The translations under genes and the position numbers were made by a program. Of a stretch of DNA of 64,000 bases, positions 38,596-48,398 are shown piece by piece. Each line of letters starts with the position of its first letter. Within the stretch, counting starts at the first letter, position 1. This stretch comes from Francisella frigiditurris (GTDB taxonomy: Bacteria > Pseudomonadota > Gammaproteobacteria > Francisellales > Francisellaceae): NCBI RefSeq assembly GCF_001880225.1, contig NZ_CP009654.1:1488001-1552000 (forward strand), written 5' to 3'. Below the pieces are notes generated by a model, which was not told the DNA's origin, did not search any database, and saw only the letters and a program-made list of their open reading frames with translations.

Positions 38596-40134
38596 TTAAA
38601 CATAAACAGCCATATCTAATGTAATCGTATTTGTAGATTGTCCATTATATAGTTTCTGGTAAGAGTATTCTGGACCAAATAGTACATTATTATCAAAATA
38701 TGCCCTCTGAGCTGAGAAAATTAATTGATTTGACATACCTATACCATTAGTTACATTATCTCCAATAACTGGTGATGAAAGCTTCATTGGAATATTATTA
38801 GCATTATATGTTTGTCCATAACTTACGTTAAAGTTAGTATTTCTACCAGCTAACTTCTGAGCATAGTTAGCCTGGATAGTCCAAGCACCTGCATAAGTAT
38901 TACTTATGCCATTATATTGAGAACTAGTATTAGTTGTCTGAGCCCAACCAGCACCAACCTGGAATAACCCTGGAAGGATATTTGATAATGCTAAGTTAAT
39001 ATCTGAGTTTACAACACCTACTCTAGCAGTATCTGTTATATTATCAAAATTACGTGTACCAGCTCCCCTGCCATTAAAAATGTATCCAGCATTAAAACCT
39101 AAAGCCAAGTATTCATTAACTGGAGCAGCATAAAAATATGCTAATGAAAAATCTGCATCAGTAGAACTTGTATTTGTATTTTCTGCACCAAAAACCGCAA
39201 TATTAAAGTTATGTCTTTCATTTTTATAATTTAATGAAACGTTTGTTACGTTACCTGGAGAGAATAAGTTTTTCGTAATACCCGCTGTTAATGGACCACC
39301 ACCACCAAACGATCCGACAGAAAGTTTATTTCTACCTGCCGTTACAAACCATGGGGAAGTATCTAAGTTACCAAATATAACAAAAGCATTACCAACATTG
39401 AAATTATCCGCACCATCGGCATCGAAGTCAAACTGAGCTGTAACATAATGTCCTAAATTTGATAGGAAAAATAATTTAGCTGAATTTAAATAAATATTTT
39501 GCCCATTAGCACTACGATTATTTTTTCTTGTTGGTATTTGAGATCCAAACCATACTTGAGCATCGGCCTCAATAAATCCACCAAAGAAAACAGAATAATC
39601 ATCAAATTTTCCTCTTTGCCCTAATAATGTTGAAGCAAAAAGGTTTGAGCTAATTTGTCCTATTGGAATAGAGTTGTTACCAGAGAATGAACCTAAATAA
39701 GAAACCTGACCTTGAGTTGTGATAGGCGCAGCTTCTGAAACATCAATCCCGCCTTTACTATTTATAATACTGCTAGAAATAGTATATTGAAAAAAGTCTT
39801 CATTAGCAGCATCATCAATAACACTACCATCTGGAGCACCTTTTAATATTTTATCTATTCCTATATCCTCTTCAGGACCAACTTTAGAACTATAAGTTAC
39901 AAAACCTTCTGTATTGCTAGTCGCTGGAGGTATCCCAAAATTAGCTCTCGGATCTGTTTCTTTATAACTATTAATTTCACCTTGTAACTCTTGGATTTGC
40001 TTTTGCAACTCCAAAAGTACTTTTGTATCAGCATCAGTTAAGTTATCTGTACTTTTTTGATTTCCTTCATTAGCATAAACACTGCTAATTAAAAAAAATC
40101 CTAAAAAAAATAACTTAACTTTAGATAGCTTCAT
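38596..40134 (-). CDS. DUF3573-type outer-membrane protein
   Basis: A 512-residue exported protein: signal peptide 1-21, a coiled-coil segment (about 36-58, LLELQKQIQELQGEINSYK), a linker, then a beta-rich C-terminal domain ending in ITLDMAVYV. The coiled coil plus porin-like barrel is the pattern of Francisella DUF3573 proteins. The barrel shares short blocks with the two EMxEG proteins (LGQRGKFDDYSVFFGG, FGNLDTSPWF). It is 14 bases after acpA and probably co-transcribed with it. Confidence 0.75.
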   Translation of the reverse strand: MKLSKVKLFFLGFFLISSVYANEGNQKSTDNLTDADTKVLLELQKQIQELQGEINSYKETDPRANFGIPPATSNTEGFVTYSSKVGPEEDIGIDKILKGAPDGSVIDDAANEDFFQYTISSSIINSKGGIDVSEAAPITTQGQVSYLGSFSGNNSIPIGQISSNLFASTLLGQRGKFDDYSVFFGGFIEADAQVWFGSQIPTRKNNRSANGQNIYLNSAKLFFLSNLGHYVTAQFDFDADGADNFNVGNAFVIFGNLDTSPWFVTAGRNKLSVGSFGGGGPLTAGITKNLFSPGNVTNVSLNYKNERHNFNIAVFGAENTNTSSTDADFSLAYFYAAPVNEYLALGFNAGYIFNGRGAGTRNFDNITDTARVGVVNSDINLALSNILPGLFQVGAGWAQTTNTSSQYNGISNTYAGAWTIQANYAQKLAGRNTNFNVSYGQTYNANNIPMKLSSPVIGDNVTNGIGMSNQLIFSAQRAYFDNNVLFGPEYSYQKLYNGQSTNTITLDMAVYV

Positions 40135-40148
40135 TATAAATTTCTCTT

Positions 40149-41681
40149 CTATTTAATAAGGCCTGACTTAGGATTTAAGATAAGTTTAGAATTTTTATCT
40201 TTCTTATCAAAATCAAACATATTCAATATATTATTTGAATATTTATCATTACTATATTCACCAACCGAATCCAAATTCCAGTTATATTCAATAAATTTAA
40301 GAACTGATGTTTGATTTAATTGTGTATGATCAACATAATTAACTTTTGAATATGGTGATATAACTAACATCGGTAATCTTGGACCATAGCCTTTTCTACC
40401 AGGTATATCACTAAATTGTGACTTAGGACTATAAACATGATCATAATCACCATCTGAATCATCGTAAATAATCACTATCGCTGTGCTATCCCATTCTTTT
40501 GACTTTTGAATCTTATTTATAGTTTTAACTAACCATTCTTGTTCATCTAAAGGATTAGAATAACCTCCGTGACCGTCTTGATATCCTGGTGGTTTTAAAT
40601 ATGATACTGCAGGCATATTACCATCTTTAACAGCTTTCCAAAATGCCTTAACATCATACTGGTGATTAGCCTGATCACTACTTCCTATATAACTATCTTC
40701 TGATGGAGCTAGATGATGTGGATTAGATGTATCTTTCCAATAGTTAAATGGCTCATGATGAGGGATATAATCTCTAGATTTAACACCATATCTATTCTTA
40801 CTCATAGAGTTACATATAGCTATCTCTCCATCATAATCAGTTGGAGCAAAACCACCTTGGAACCATCCCCAAGTTATTCCAACATCATTTAATAGGTGCC
40901 CAACATTCTTACCATCAGTAATTTGTGCCACTGCAGTAGATGCACTACCAGATTTACTAGAACCATAAGAACAATCATCATAATATGGATTTGGATCATC
41001 TATAATATAACCATTCTCTAAATCTTCGCCATTATCTGTCGGAGTGCTAGCCGGCCCATTAGCACCAGCTACTAAATTTAATGCTCCTGGAGTAGATGGG
41101 CCAAAAGTTGTACCATAAGTATTATCATTTAGCGCAAAGTTTTGAGCATAGTTCCATAAAGCTGTAACAGTATTACCATCATAGTAACCCATAACCTGCC
41201 CTTCACAGCTTTGCTTATAATCATCACTATCATGCCCACTATTCTCTACGAATAAATTCATTAGCCCACCATTAAAGGAGGCTATTTCAGCATAGTACTC
41301 ATGATTTTGTGAACATGGTTGAAAGTCCCTATCTAGCCTATAAGGATTTTTAGAATTAGGATTTTTCTTTAATAACTGCTCAGTTAATCCATTAACTGCT
41401 GGAGTATCTTTTTTTGCAACAAATGGAGGTTCTCCATCTGGATTTAACGCATTTGGATATACTCCAAAATATCTGTCAAATGAATTGTTTTCTTGAAAAA
41501 TAATTACCAAATGTTTTATTGGTGTTTTTGTTTGCAGGCTACTAGCATTATTAAATAGTTTCTTTTCTATTACAGGTAAATCACCATAATCATTCGGCTT
41601 TTGATTATTTATTTCAACTGCAAAAGCATTACCTACCAAGCTCAAACTTAATAATGATAATGTTATTTTATTTAATTTCAT
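40149..41681 (-). CDS. acpA: Acid phosphatase AcpA
   Basis: A 510-residue periplasmic or secreted phosphatase of the phospholipase C/AcpA family. The ATG at 41681 has GGAG 5 bases upstream. The signal peptide ends AFA (21). In mature numbering, Glu43 and Asn44 (QENNSFD), Ser175 (FGPSTPG) and Asp386/Asp387 (IYDDSDGD) match the active site known for F. tularensis AcpA. It hydrolyses phosphomonoesters and was described as inhibiting the neutrophil respiratory burst. It heads a two-gene unit with an outer-membrane protein. Confidence 0.95.
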   Translation of the reverse strand: MKLNKITLSLLSLSLVGNAFAVEINNQKPNDYGDLPVIEKKLFNNASSLQTKTPIKHLVIIFQENNSFDRYFGVYPNALNPDGEPPFVAKKDTPAVNGLTEQLLKKNPNSKNPYRLDRDFQPCSQNHEYYAEIASFNGGLMNLFVENSGHDSDDYKQSCEGQVMGYYDGNTVTALWNYAQNFALNDNTYGTTFGPSTPGALNLVAGANGPASTPTDNGEDLENGYIIDDPNPYYDDCSYGSSKSGSASTAVAQITDGKNVGHLLNDVGITWGWFQGGFAPTDYDGEIAICNSMSKNRYGVKSRDYIPHHEPFNYWKDTSNPHHLAPSEDSYIGSSDQANHQYDVKAFWKAVKDGNMPAVSYLKPPGYQDGHGGYSNPLDEQEWLVKTINKIQKSKEWDSTAIVIIYDDSDGDYDHVYSPKSQFSDIPGRKGYGPRLPMLVISPYSKVNYVDHTQLNQTSVLKFIEYNWNLDSVGEYSNDKYSNNILNMFDFDKKDKNSKLILNPKSGLIK

Positions 41682-41879
41682 CAATTCTCCTCTTCACAAA
41701 ATGAAAAGCTAAATAATATAAAATTGGCTAGGCATAATTATAGCTTTCAACAGAATAACATATTTTTAGCTGTTTATACTAAAAATTAAATACTTAGATA
41801 ACAAAAATGTAGATTTAAATATTAGGATTATAACAATATAATTTTAGTATCAATCTTATTATATAACTGAGATTTACTA

Positions 41880-42458
41880 ATGCTCCTAATTAATAAAAAT
41901 ACTAAACTTTTAATATTTGATTGTGATGGAACTATTGCAAATAATATGCCCATTCACATAAATGCTTGGGAAACTGTTTTAATTAATCATAATTTACATA
42001 TAACTACTGAAAACTTAGATAACTTTCATGGAATGCCTAGTAGATATATATTAAAACATTTATATAAACACCTTAATGATTTAGAAATTAATCATATCGC
42101 TAATGAAATAGCTTCTTATACTAATAAAAATATCGACAAAGGAATAGCTATAAAACCTGCTATTGAGATTATAAATAAATATTATAATCATAAGAAGATG
42201 GTTGTTTTGTCTGGTGGTACAAAGAAAAATGTCTTCAAGACACTTGATGCTCTTGGGATAACCAACCTATTTAATGAAATAATTACTGCGGATGATGATC
42301 ACCCTTCTAAAAATACTACAGAAGCATTCACTTTAATTGCTGATAAATATGATATTCCTTATCATGAGTGTCATGTATTTGAAGATGGGGTTCCTGGCTT
42401 AATTCATGCATTAAAAGCTGGAATGACTGTTACAGATATGAGAACAATCGATTTATAA
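41880..42458 (+). CDS. HAD-family sugar phosphatase (YqaB-like)
   Basis: A 192-residue HAD hydrolase with motif I FDCDGTIANN (Asp14, Asp16), motif II VLSGG, motif III Lys in DHPSKNTTEAF, and motif IV VFEDGVPGLIHALKAGM. The cap is the small alpha-helical subclass IA as in beta-phosphoglucomutase and E. coli YqaB (fructose-1-phosphatase). The exact substrate is uncertain. It is divergent from acpA across 200 bases and its end overlaps the next, convergent gene by 6 bases. Confidence 0.85.
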   Translation: MLLINKNTKLLIFDCDGTIANNMPIHINAWETVLINHNLHITTENLDNFHGMPSRYILKHLYKHLNDLEINHIANEIASYTNKNIDKGIAIKPAIEIINKYYNHKKMVVLSGGTKKNVFKTLDALGITNLFNEIITADDDHPSKNTTEAFTLIADKYDIPYHECHVFEDGVPGLIHALKAGMTVTDMRTIDL

Positions 42459-43208
42459 AGACTTATTTTTTATAGTTAAATAAGTTGCAACACTTATTGC
42501 AAACATATAAGGGATAACAAATGAATCAACTATTGTTATAAAAATATTTTGTAAACTAACTCCTAATGAATTGCTTGTAAACTCCATATTCTGTAACAAA
42601 TATATAAATCCATATGTAAGAATTGGTTTTACAAGAATTAAAGCAAACACTATAAAAGCAAGACTAATCATATAAAATAAATTTGATCTAATTGCATTAA
42701 AATTATTCAAAATTGATTGAAAAACACTTTCATTACCCAAAATAACTGCTGGTAATACTGTTAAAAATACTAAAGTCGCAATGTATATCCCCAAATATTG
42801 AAGAAATGCTGAAAGTAACGTTAATACTATCATTGACAATAAAAAAGCTCCTATAAAAGGAAAAACTCTTTTAGAAAAAATCTGTAAAGATATTTTTACC
42901 GAATCAAAAGCTTTTAATTCATTTTCTTTCATCAACAATCCTTGAACAAGAGCTATCATCCCATAAACAAAAATAGTTGAGAAAATGATAATTATAAAAA
43001 TTCCTACTAAAACTCCTCCTGGTGGAAGACTTTCTATATTTTTACCACCACTTTGAACATACTCATATAATCCATGGTTCATCAAATAAACTGTACTATA
43101 TTCAGATATGAAAGATAACATAAATGCTAATATAAAAGTTACTTTAAATGCTTTCTTATAAATACTATTTGCAACTGAGAGTGTTTCTCTAAAATTTAAA
43201 TCATTCAT
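42453..43208 (-). CDS. Hypothetical polytopic membrane protein (251 aa)
   Basis: I cannot name the family with confidence; the six predicted helices and long loop are reminiscent of YciC/BPSS1780-type proteins. Helices fall at roughly 20-40, 65-90, 110-135, 135-155, 180-200 and 220-245. It lies 59 bases downstream of the ArnT-like gene on the same strand, which could mean shared transcription. A small palindrome sits in that gap. Confidence 0.65.
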   Translation of the reverse strand: MNDLNFRETLSVANSIYKKAFKVTFILAFMLSFISEYSTVYLMNHGLYEYVQSGGKNIESLPPGGVLVGIFIIIIFSTIFVYGMIALVQGLLMKENELKAFDSVKISLQIFSKRVFPFIGAFLLSMIVLTLLSAFLQYLGIYIATLVFLTVLPAVILGNESVFQSILNNFNAIRSNLFYMISLAFIVFALILVKPILTYGFIYLLQNMEFTSNSLGVSLQNIFITIVDSFVIPYMFAISVATYLTIKNKSL

Positions 43209-43231
43209 AATTTACTCAAGTTTGTTTAATA

Positions 43232-43248
43232 TTTTATAGCCTATAAAA
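43232..43248. promoter_or_regulatory. 17-base near-perfect palindrome in the 59-bp gap
   Basis: TTTTATAG-C-CTATAAAA is an 8-bp inverted repeat about one base, between the ArnT-like gene and the membrane protein gene. On the minus strand it includes TATAAAA, so it could be a promoter -10 with a symmetric operator for the 251-aa gene. No T-tract follows it, so it is not a typical terminator. Confidence 0.25.
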
Positions 43249-43267
43249 ATATATCATAAAAATGATT

Positions 43268-45070
43268 TTAATTTGTAGAACTTTGCCATTGTTCTAAAGC
43301 ATATTTATTACCTAGCAATAAATATGGTCCAAATTCTTCTAATCTATATACTTTATTTATATCTTTATAATCACCAATCCCTTTTCTAACTATTAAATAA
43401 TAAGGATCATCTTGTTCAAACTTTTTATTAAATTCATTAAGATTTTCAATTAGATCATAATGCTCTATACCCAGTTCTTTATGATGTATTGAAATATCTG
43501 TTTTAAAAGCATACTCATTTATTATTTCCCTACCTATATAATAGTGTAAAGACGGTTTAATTAATGCAAGTTCAGCAATCTCAGCATCTTTAGATATTCT
43601 AGTTTTTATCGCTTCTGACATATTTATTGATGGTTTTTGTAGCCAATTTACTATTGAGCTAAAAATAAAAGATGCAGATATGCTTAGAGCTAATCCTCCT
43701 AAGATTATTGTTTTAAGCATATAAGAAAAGTTATTCTTCTTATATAAGTATCTAAAACCAATAAAAGTTAATAAACTTATTAAGGCCACTAAATAAGCTA
43801 GCCATAAATTAGTTGGAATTCTATATGGAATGCCATACTCTACTGGATTAATATTTTGTTCACCTGCTACAACTATATTATTCCAATCTAAAAAAAGTAT
43901 TACAGTCGGCACTAAAACTCCAGCCAAAACCAATATAAAAGTACTTAATGAAAAAATAGTCCAAAAAACTCTTTTTATTTTCTTTCCTAATTCTCTATCT
44001 AAACTAAAATTACTCCAAAAGTAGCCAACTAAAATCCCTAAAAAAGGATATATTGGGAAAATATAGTAAGGTAACTTAGTTGCTGCCAAGCTAAAAACTA
44101 TCGTAGCTATAATACAAACAATAGATGAATATAAAGCCAATTTATCAAAGATAGTTCTTCTTTTTATAAACTCTTTTTTAAAACTCATCAATAACCCAGA
44201 AATAGCAAGAGCTATAAACGGCCCAGTAGTTGAAAATATAATACCAATATAAAAGAACACTCCTCCTAAGCCTGCAAAAATAGCTGTTCCTCCAACTAAA
44301 CTTTCCGAGCTTCGATTAAAGATTTGCTGAACAAAAAAATCATTCCAAAACTTATATCCCATAGTATAGAAAACTATAAAATACCAGATATTAACTAAAC
44401 AAAAAATTAATATTCCTACTGGAAAGTTAACCCTTTTTATAACATTCCATAGTTTATTCTGAATAAGTAAATATATTCCAACAGAAGGTAAAATAAATGC
44501 AATTCCAACTGGACCTTTTGCAAAAAAAGTTATCCCCATACAGGCCCATGAGAAATAGTACCACTTTCTATCATTAGGTACTTTTGATTCAGTACCAATA
44601 AAAAAGGTCAATAATGTTAAAGTAGTAAAAAGAGTTAATGTCATGTCTATCATGCTTGCTCTAGCCAACAGAACTGTCAAAGGCATAAAAGTAACAGAAG
44701 CAGAGATTATTAATGCTATTTTCTTATCTTTTAAAATTTTTATTAATAGAAAGTACATAGAAATAATTAAGAAAATACCACTTAGCGCAGCATGAAATCT
44801 CATCGCAAAAATTGTAGTACCAAATAAATAGATTGAAGCATTCATCAACCAGTAAAGTAATACCGGTTTTTCTAACCAATAAGTGCCATTATAAACAGGT
44901 AACAGAAAATCCCTTGAAGTATGCATATTCATCGCTACTGAAACATAATAGCCTTCATCCCTATCAAATAAAGGGGCATATCCTAATAGTGATAAATAAA
45001 TAATAGTTATCAAAAGGATAAAAAATGGAAATGGTCTATTCTTTACAAAAAAATATATTTTCTTTAACAC
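43268..45070 (-). CDS. ArnT-like GT-C glycosyltransferase (PMT_2 family)
   Basis: A 600-residue inner-membrane enzyme with about 12 hydrophobic helices and a C-terminal periplasmic domain. The first periplasmic loop has DRDEGYY (Asp36, Glu39), the acidic catalytic site of ArnT/PMT enzymes, and NGTYWLEKPVLLYW is a strong ArnT-family block. Such enzymes transfer sugars from undecaprenyl phosphate to lipid A; the Francisella FlmK enzyme adds galactosamine. The start codon is GTG at 45070, with no strong ribosome site, so the exact start is uncertain. Confidence 0.85.
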   Translation of the reverse strand: MLKKIYFFVKNRPFPFFILLITIIYLSLLGYAPLFDRDEGYYVSVAMNMHTSRDFLLPVYNGTYWLEKPVLLYWLMNASIYLFGTTIFAMRFHAALSGIFLIISMYFLLIKILKDKKIALIISASVTFMPLTVLLARASMIDMTLTLFTTLTLLTFFIGTESKVPNDRKWYYFSWACMGITFFAKGPVGIAFILPSVGIYLLIQNKLWNVIKRVNFPVGILIFCLVNIWYFIVFYTMGYKFWNDFFVQQIFNRSSESLVGGTAIFAGLGGVFFYIGIIFSTTGPFIALAISGLLMSFKKEFIKRRTIFDKLALYSSIVCIIATIVFSLAATKLPYYIFPIYPFLGILVGYFWSNFSLDRELGKKIKRVFWTIFSLSTFILVLAGVLVPTVILFLDWNNIVVAGEQNINPVEYGIPYRIPTNLWLAYLVALISLLTFIGFRYLYKKNNFSYMLKTIILGGLALSISASFIFSSIVNWLQKPSINMSEAIKTRISKDAEIAELALIKPSLHYYIGREIINEYAFKTDISIHHKELGIEHYDLIENLNEFNKKFEQDDPYYLIVRKGIGDYKDINKVYRLEEFGPYLLLGNKYALEQWQSSTN

Positions 45071-45128
45071 TTTTTTATGAGGCTACTCCAATAATTGTGG
45101 ATATTATAAAGATTTTTTTATTAAAAAA

Positions 45129-45159
45129 CTTGTAAAATTCTAAACAATCTCCACATATA
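45129..45159 (+). promoter_or_regulatory. Candidate sigma-32 heat-shock promoter for hslVU
   Basis: CTTGTAA at 45129-45135 and CTCCACATATA at 45149-45159 are 13 bases apart, close to the sigma-32 consensus CTTGAAA-N13-17-CCCCATNT. They lie 50 bases before hslV, an established heat-shock operon in E. coli. This is a motif match only. Confidence 0.45.
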
Positions 45160-45208
45160 TTAAAATAAGGATTTAATAACCTAATAAAATAAACGAAAGG
45201 CATAGATT

Positions 45209-45763
45209 ATGGAAAACATGAAAGGTACAACTATCTTATGTGTAAGAAGAGGAGATAAAGTTGTTGTAGGTGGAGATGGACAAGCAACTCTTGGACATAC
45301 AATAGCTAAAGAAAATATTGTTAAAGTTAGAAAGTTGAATAATGGTAAAGTACTTACTGGTTTTGCAGGATCTACCGCTGACGCTTTTACACTTTTTGAG
45401 AAATTTGAACAAAAATTAGAGTTTTATCAAGGAAACCTAGAAAGAGCAGCTGTTGAAATGGTTCGTGAATGGAGACTTGATAGAATGCTTAGTAAACTTG
45501 AGGCAATGATAATAGTTGCTGATGAAAACCTATCTTTACTAATTTCTGGGGCTGGAGATGTTATGGCGGCAGATAAAAATAATATTATATCTATAGGCTC
45601 AGGCTCTACTTATGCTAGATCAGCAGCAACTGCATTAGTTGAAAATACAGATCTTACTGCTGAAGAAATTGTAAGAAAGAGTTTAACAATAGCAGCTGAT
45701 ACCTGTATATATACAAACCATAATTTCACTATAGAAAGCCTAGAGAATAAACAAAAAGGATAA
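45209..45763 (+). CDS. hslV: ATP-dependent protease subunit HslV
   Basis: A 184-residue proteasome-like peptidase. The N-terminal [10 protein letters not shown] parallels MEQFHGTTIL of relatives, so six residues are removed to expose catalytic Thr7. [11 protein letters not shown] and the [11 protein letters not shown] cation site are present. It forms a dodecamer capped by HslU hexamers and degrades misfolded proteins. An AAAGG site precedes the ATG. hslU follows by 6 bases. Confidence 0.96.
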   Translation: MENMKGTTILCVRRGDKVVVGGDGQATLGHTIAKENIVKVRKLNNGKVLTGFAGSTADAFTLFEKFEQKLEFYQGNLERAAVEMVREWRLDRMLSKLEAMIIVADENLSLLISGAGDVMAADKNNIISIGSGSTYARSAATALVENTDLTAEEIVRKSLTIAADTCIYTNHNFTIESLENKQKG

Positions 45764-45769
45764 CTTTTT

Positions 45770-47137
45770 ATGACACAAATAATGACCCCAAAAGCAATTG
45801 TTAATGAATTAGAAAGACATATTATTGGTCAAAATGATGCAAAAAAAGCTGTTGCAATTGCTCTTAGAAACAGATGGCGCCGTATGCAACTTAATGATGA
45901 AATGCGTCAAGAAGTTACACCAAAGAATATTTTAATGATTGGTCCAACAGGTGTTGGTAAAACAGAAATAGCTAGAAGACTAGCAAAGCTTGCTGATGCT
46001 CCTTTCATAAAAGTTGAAGCTACTAAATTTACAGAAGTTGGTTATGTTGGTAAAGATGTAGAATCTATAATACGTGACCTAGTTGAAATGGCTGTCAAAA
46101 TGAAAAGAGAAGACGCTAAACAAAAAGTTGTAGAAAAAGCTACTAAATTAGCTGAAGAAAGAATACTAGATGTTTTAATACCTCCTGCTAGAGCTAGTGA
46201 ATCTAAGCTTGGCTTTGCAAATGAACCAGCTCAAGATAGTGAATCTCGTAAAGAAAAAGAAAGTAAAACAAGAGAAGCTTTTAGAAAAAAAATTCAAAAT
46301 GGTGAACTTGATGATAAAGAGATAGAAATTGAAGTTGCAGCTGCTCCTAAAACTATTGGTGTTATGGGACCTCCGGGTATGGAAGATATGACAAGTCAAC
46401 TTCAAGACCTTTTTTCAAGCTTAAGCAGTGATAAAAAGAAAAATAAAAAGGTTAAAATAAAAGATGCTTTAAAACTTGTAAAAGATGAGGAAGCTTCCAA
46501 GCTTATTAATGAAGAAGATATTAGAGCTAGAGCTTTAGAGTCTGTTGAGCAAAATGGTATAGTTTTTCTAGATGAGATAGATAAAGTATGTAAAAAATCT
46601 AGTAACTCTGGAGCAGATGTTTCTCGTGAAGGTGTACAACGAGACTTACTACCTTTAGTAGAAGGCTCTACTGTTTCTACCAAATATGGAATGATTAAAA
46701 CTGATCATATCTTGTTTATAGCTTCAGGAGCATTTCACATTGCTAAGCCTTCAGATTTAATACCTGAACTTCAAGGAAGACTGCCTATTAGAGTTGAGTT
46801 GAAATCTCTAGTCGTTGAAGATTTTGTTAGAATTCTTAAAGAACCTGACTGCTCTATACTAAAACAATATGTTGCTCTAATGGAAACAGAAGGTCTGAAT
46901 TTAAATTTCGAGGAAAATGCTATAAATAGAATTGCTGATATCGCTTATAAGGTAAATGAAGAAATAGAGAATATAGGAGCTAGAAGGCTTCATACTGTAA
47001 TGGAAAAACTATTAGAAGAGATATCTTTTGATGCTCCAGAGATCGAAGATAAGAATCTAAACATTACAGTAGAATATGTAAATGATAAGCTTGGAAAACT
47101 AGTTAAAGATAAAGATCTAAGTCAATATATTTTATAA
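45770..47137 (+). CDS. hslU: ATP-dependent protease ATPase subunit HslU
   Basis: A 455-residue AAA+ unfoldase. Walker A is GPTGVGKTE (about residues 63-71), the pore motif is GYVGKDVE, Walker B is VFLDEIDKV, and the I domain spans about 110-240 with a Lys/Glu-rich stretch. The C-terminal end (DLSQYIL) is the tail that docks into HslV. It acts with HslV as a chaperone and protease. Length is near the 440-450 norm. Confidence 0.97.
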   Translation: MTQIMTPKAIVNELERHIIGQNDAKKAVAIALRNRWRRMQLNDEMRQEVTPKNILMIGPTGVGKTEIARRLAKLADAPFIKVEATKFTEVGYVGKDVESIIRDLVEMAVKMKREDAKQKVVEKATKLAEERILDVLIPPARASESKLGFANEPAQDSESRKEKESKTREAFRKKIQNGELDDKEIEIEVAAAPKTIGVMGPPGMEDMTSQLQDLFSSLSSDKKKNKKVKIKDALKLVKDEEASKLINEEDIRARALESVEQNGIVFLDEIDKVCKKSSNSGADVSREGVQRDLLPLVEGSTVSTKYGMIKTDHILFIASGAFHIAKPSDLIPELQGRLPIRVELKSLVVEDFVRILKEPDCSILKQYVALMETEGLNLNFEENAINRIADIAYKVNEEIENIGARRLHTVMEKLLEEISFDAPEIEDKNLNITVEYVNDKLGKLVKDKDLSQYIL

Positions 47138-47216
47138 TTCTGTAGGTTCATCCTTTCTATCTTTTATCAATTGTGTGCTATATTTTTAATATATGGTATT
47201 TTATTTTCAAATAAAA

Positions 47217-48398
47217 ATGATTAAAAAAATAGCTCTAATATCTAGTATAGCATTAGGAATAGTTAATATTTCTGAAGCTTGTACTGAAGTTTTTATTCAT
47301 AAAGATAATGCTTCTGTTGTTGGAAGAACAATGGATTTTCCAATTAATATTGGGATATTTACTATTGGTTACAATAAAGGAGTACATCAGGTTTCTTCAT
47401 ATATGGATAAAGCTTACCCAGATTTAAAAGTTGCCGAATGGGATGTGAAATATCCTTTCATGGGAAGAGAAATTTTTAGCACAGGTTTATTAGTTGATGG
47501 TGCTAATGATCAAGGTTTATCTGCTTCTTTTCTTTATCTTCCAGGCACAGAGTATCCTAAATATGATCCCAGCAATAAAAAAGCAGTATTAAGTTTCTAT
47601 GATTTAGTTAACTATACTCTTGCAACATCTAAAGATGTTAATGAAGCTCTAGAGAATATTTCTAAATATCAAATAATTTCAAGCTCAGTAGCTGTCGCTC
47701 CAGATATAGCATTAAAAGATGCTCCTTTACATTTCAGTTTAAGAGATAAGTTTGGAAACTCTGCTGTTATTGAATTTATAAATGGAAAAATAAATGTTTA
47801 TAAAGGTGAAGAGGCTGGAAATGTTTTAACAAATTACCCTACACTACCAGAACAACTTAAAAATTTGTTAAATTATAATAGTTTAATTAACTATAATAAA
47901 GATGAGCAAAAAGCCAAGTTCGGAAATATTCCAGGATTTAAGCTTACAATTGAATCTTCATCGTTAAGAGATAATATTGCTTCAATGGTTGGCATTCCCG
48001 GTGACTATTCACCACCATCAAGATTTGTAAGAGCTACATATTTAGAAAAAAATGTGCCTGAAATGAGCTATCCTCAAGATTATAAATATATGATGGGACA
48101 TATTTTAAATAGCGTAACAGTTCCTTACTCTCCAGAGCCCAACAGTACAGCTACGCAATGGCAAACAATAAAAGACCTTAATAGTAATACAATAAGTTAT
48201 AAAAACATTCTATATTTATATAATGGAAAACTCATCGTTGCTGAGGGTAATGAGAATACTTATAACATAGATCAAATATTCTCAACAGGTCTAGAAACTA
48301 TAGGTGCTAGTGGAAAGTTACAGAAAAAAGTAACGAATCCTCAAGATTATAATTATTATGCAATCGAAGCATTAGAAAAAGGCTTAAAAGTAGAGTAA
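47217..48398 (+). CDS. Secreted choloylglycine hydrolase-family Ntn hydrolase (second copy)
   Basis: A 393-residue protein of the choloylglycine hydrolase family. I start it at the ATG at 47217, which opens a clean signal peptide ending ISEA; an ATG 24 bases upstream is possible. Cleavage exposes Cys22, followed by VVGRTMDF (Arg, Asp), a TNYP Asn motif and PSRFVRATY Arg. It is closer to canonical bile-salt hydrolase/penicillin V acylase wording (GRTMD) than the paralogue at 3990, and 36 residues longer. The 3' end abuts the convergent dehydrogenase with no gap. Confidence 0.85.
   Translation: MIKKIALISSIALGIVNISEACTEVFIHKDNASVVGRTMDFPINIGIFTIGYNKGVHQVSSYMDKAYPDLKVAEWDVKYPFMGREIFSTGLLVDGANDQGLSASFLYLPGTEYPKYDPSNKKAVLSFYDLVNYTLATSKDVNEALENISKYQIISSSVAVAPDIALKDAPLHFSLRDKFGNSAVIEFINGKINVYKGEEAGNVLTNYPTLPEQLKNLLNYNSLINYNKDEQKAKFGNIPGFKLTIESSSLRDNIASMVGIPGDYSPPSRFVRATYLEKNVPEMSYPQDYKYMMGHILNSVTVPYSPEPNSTATQWQTIKDLNSNTISYKNILYLYNGKLIVAEGNENTYNIDQIFSTGLETIGASGKLQKKVTNPQDYNYYAIEALEKGLKVE

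Noticed and set aside
42461-42485. ACTTATTT/AAATAAGT repeat at the convergent end of the HAD gene as a terminator
   Set aside because: No T-tract follows on either strand and it lies within the coding end of the opposite gene.
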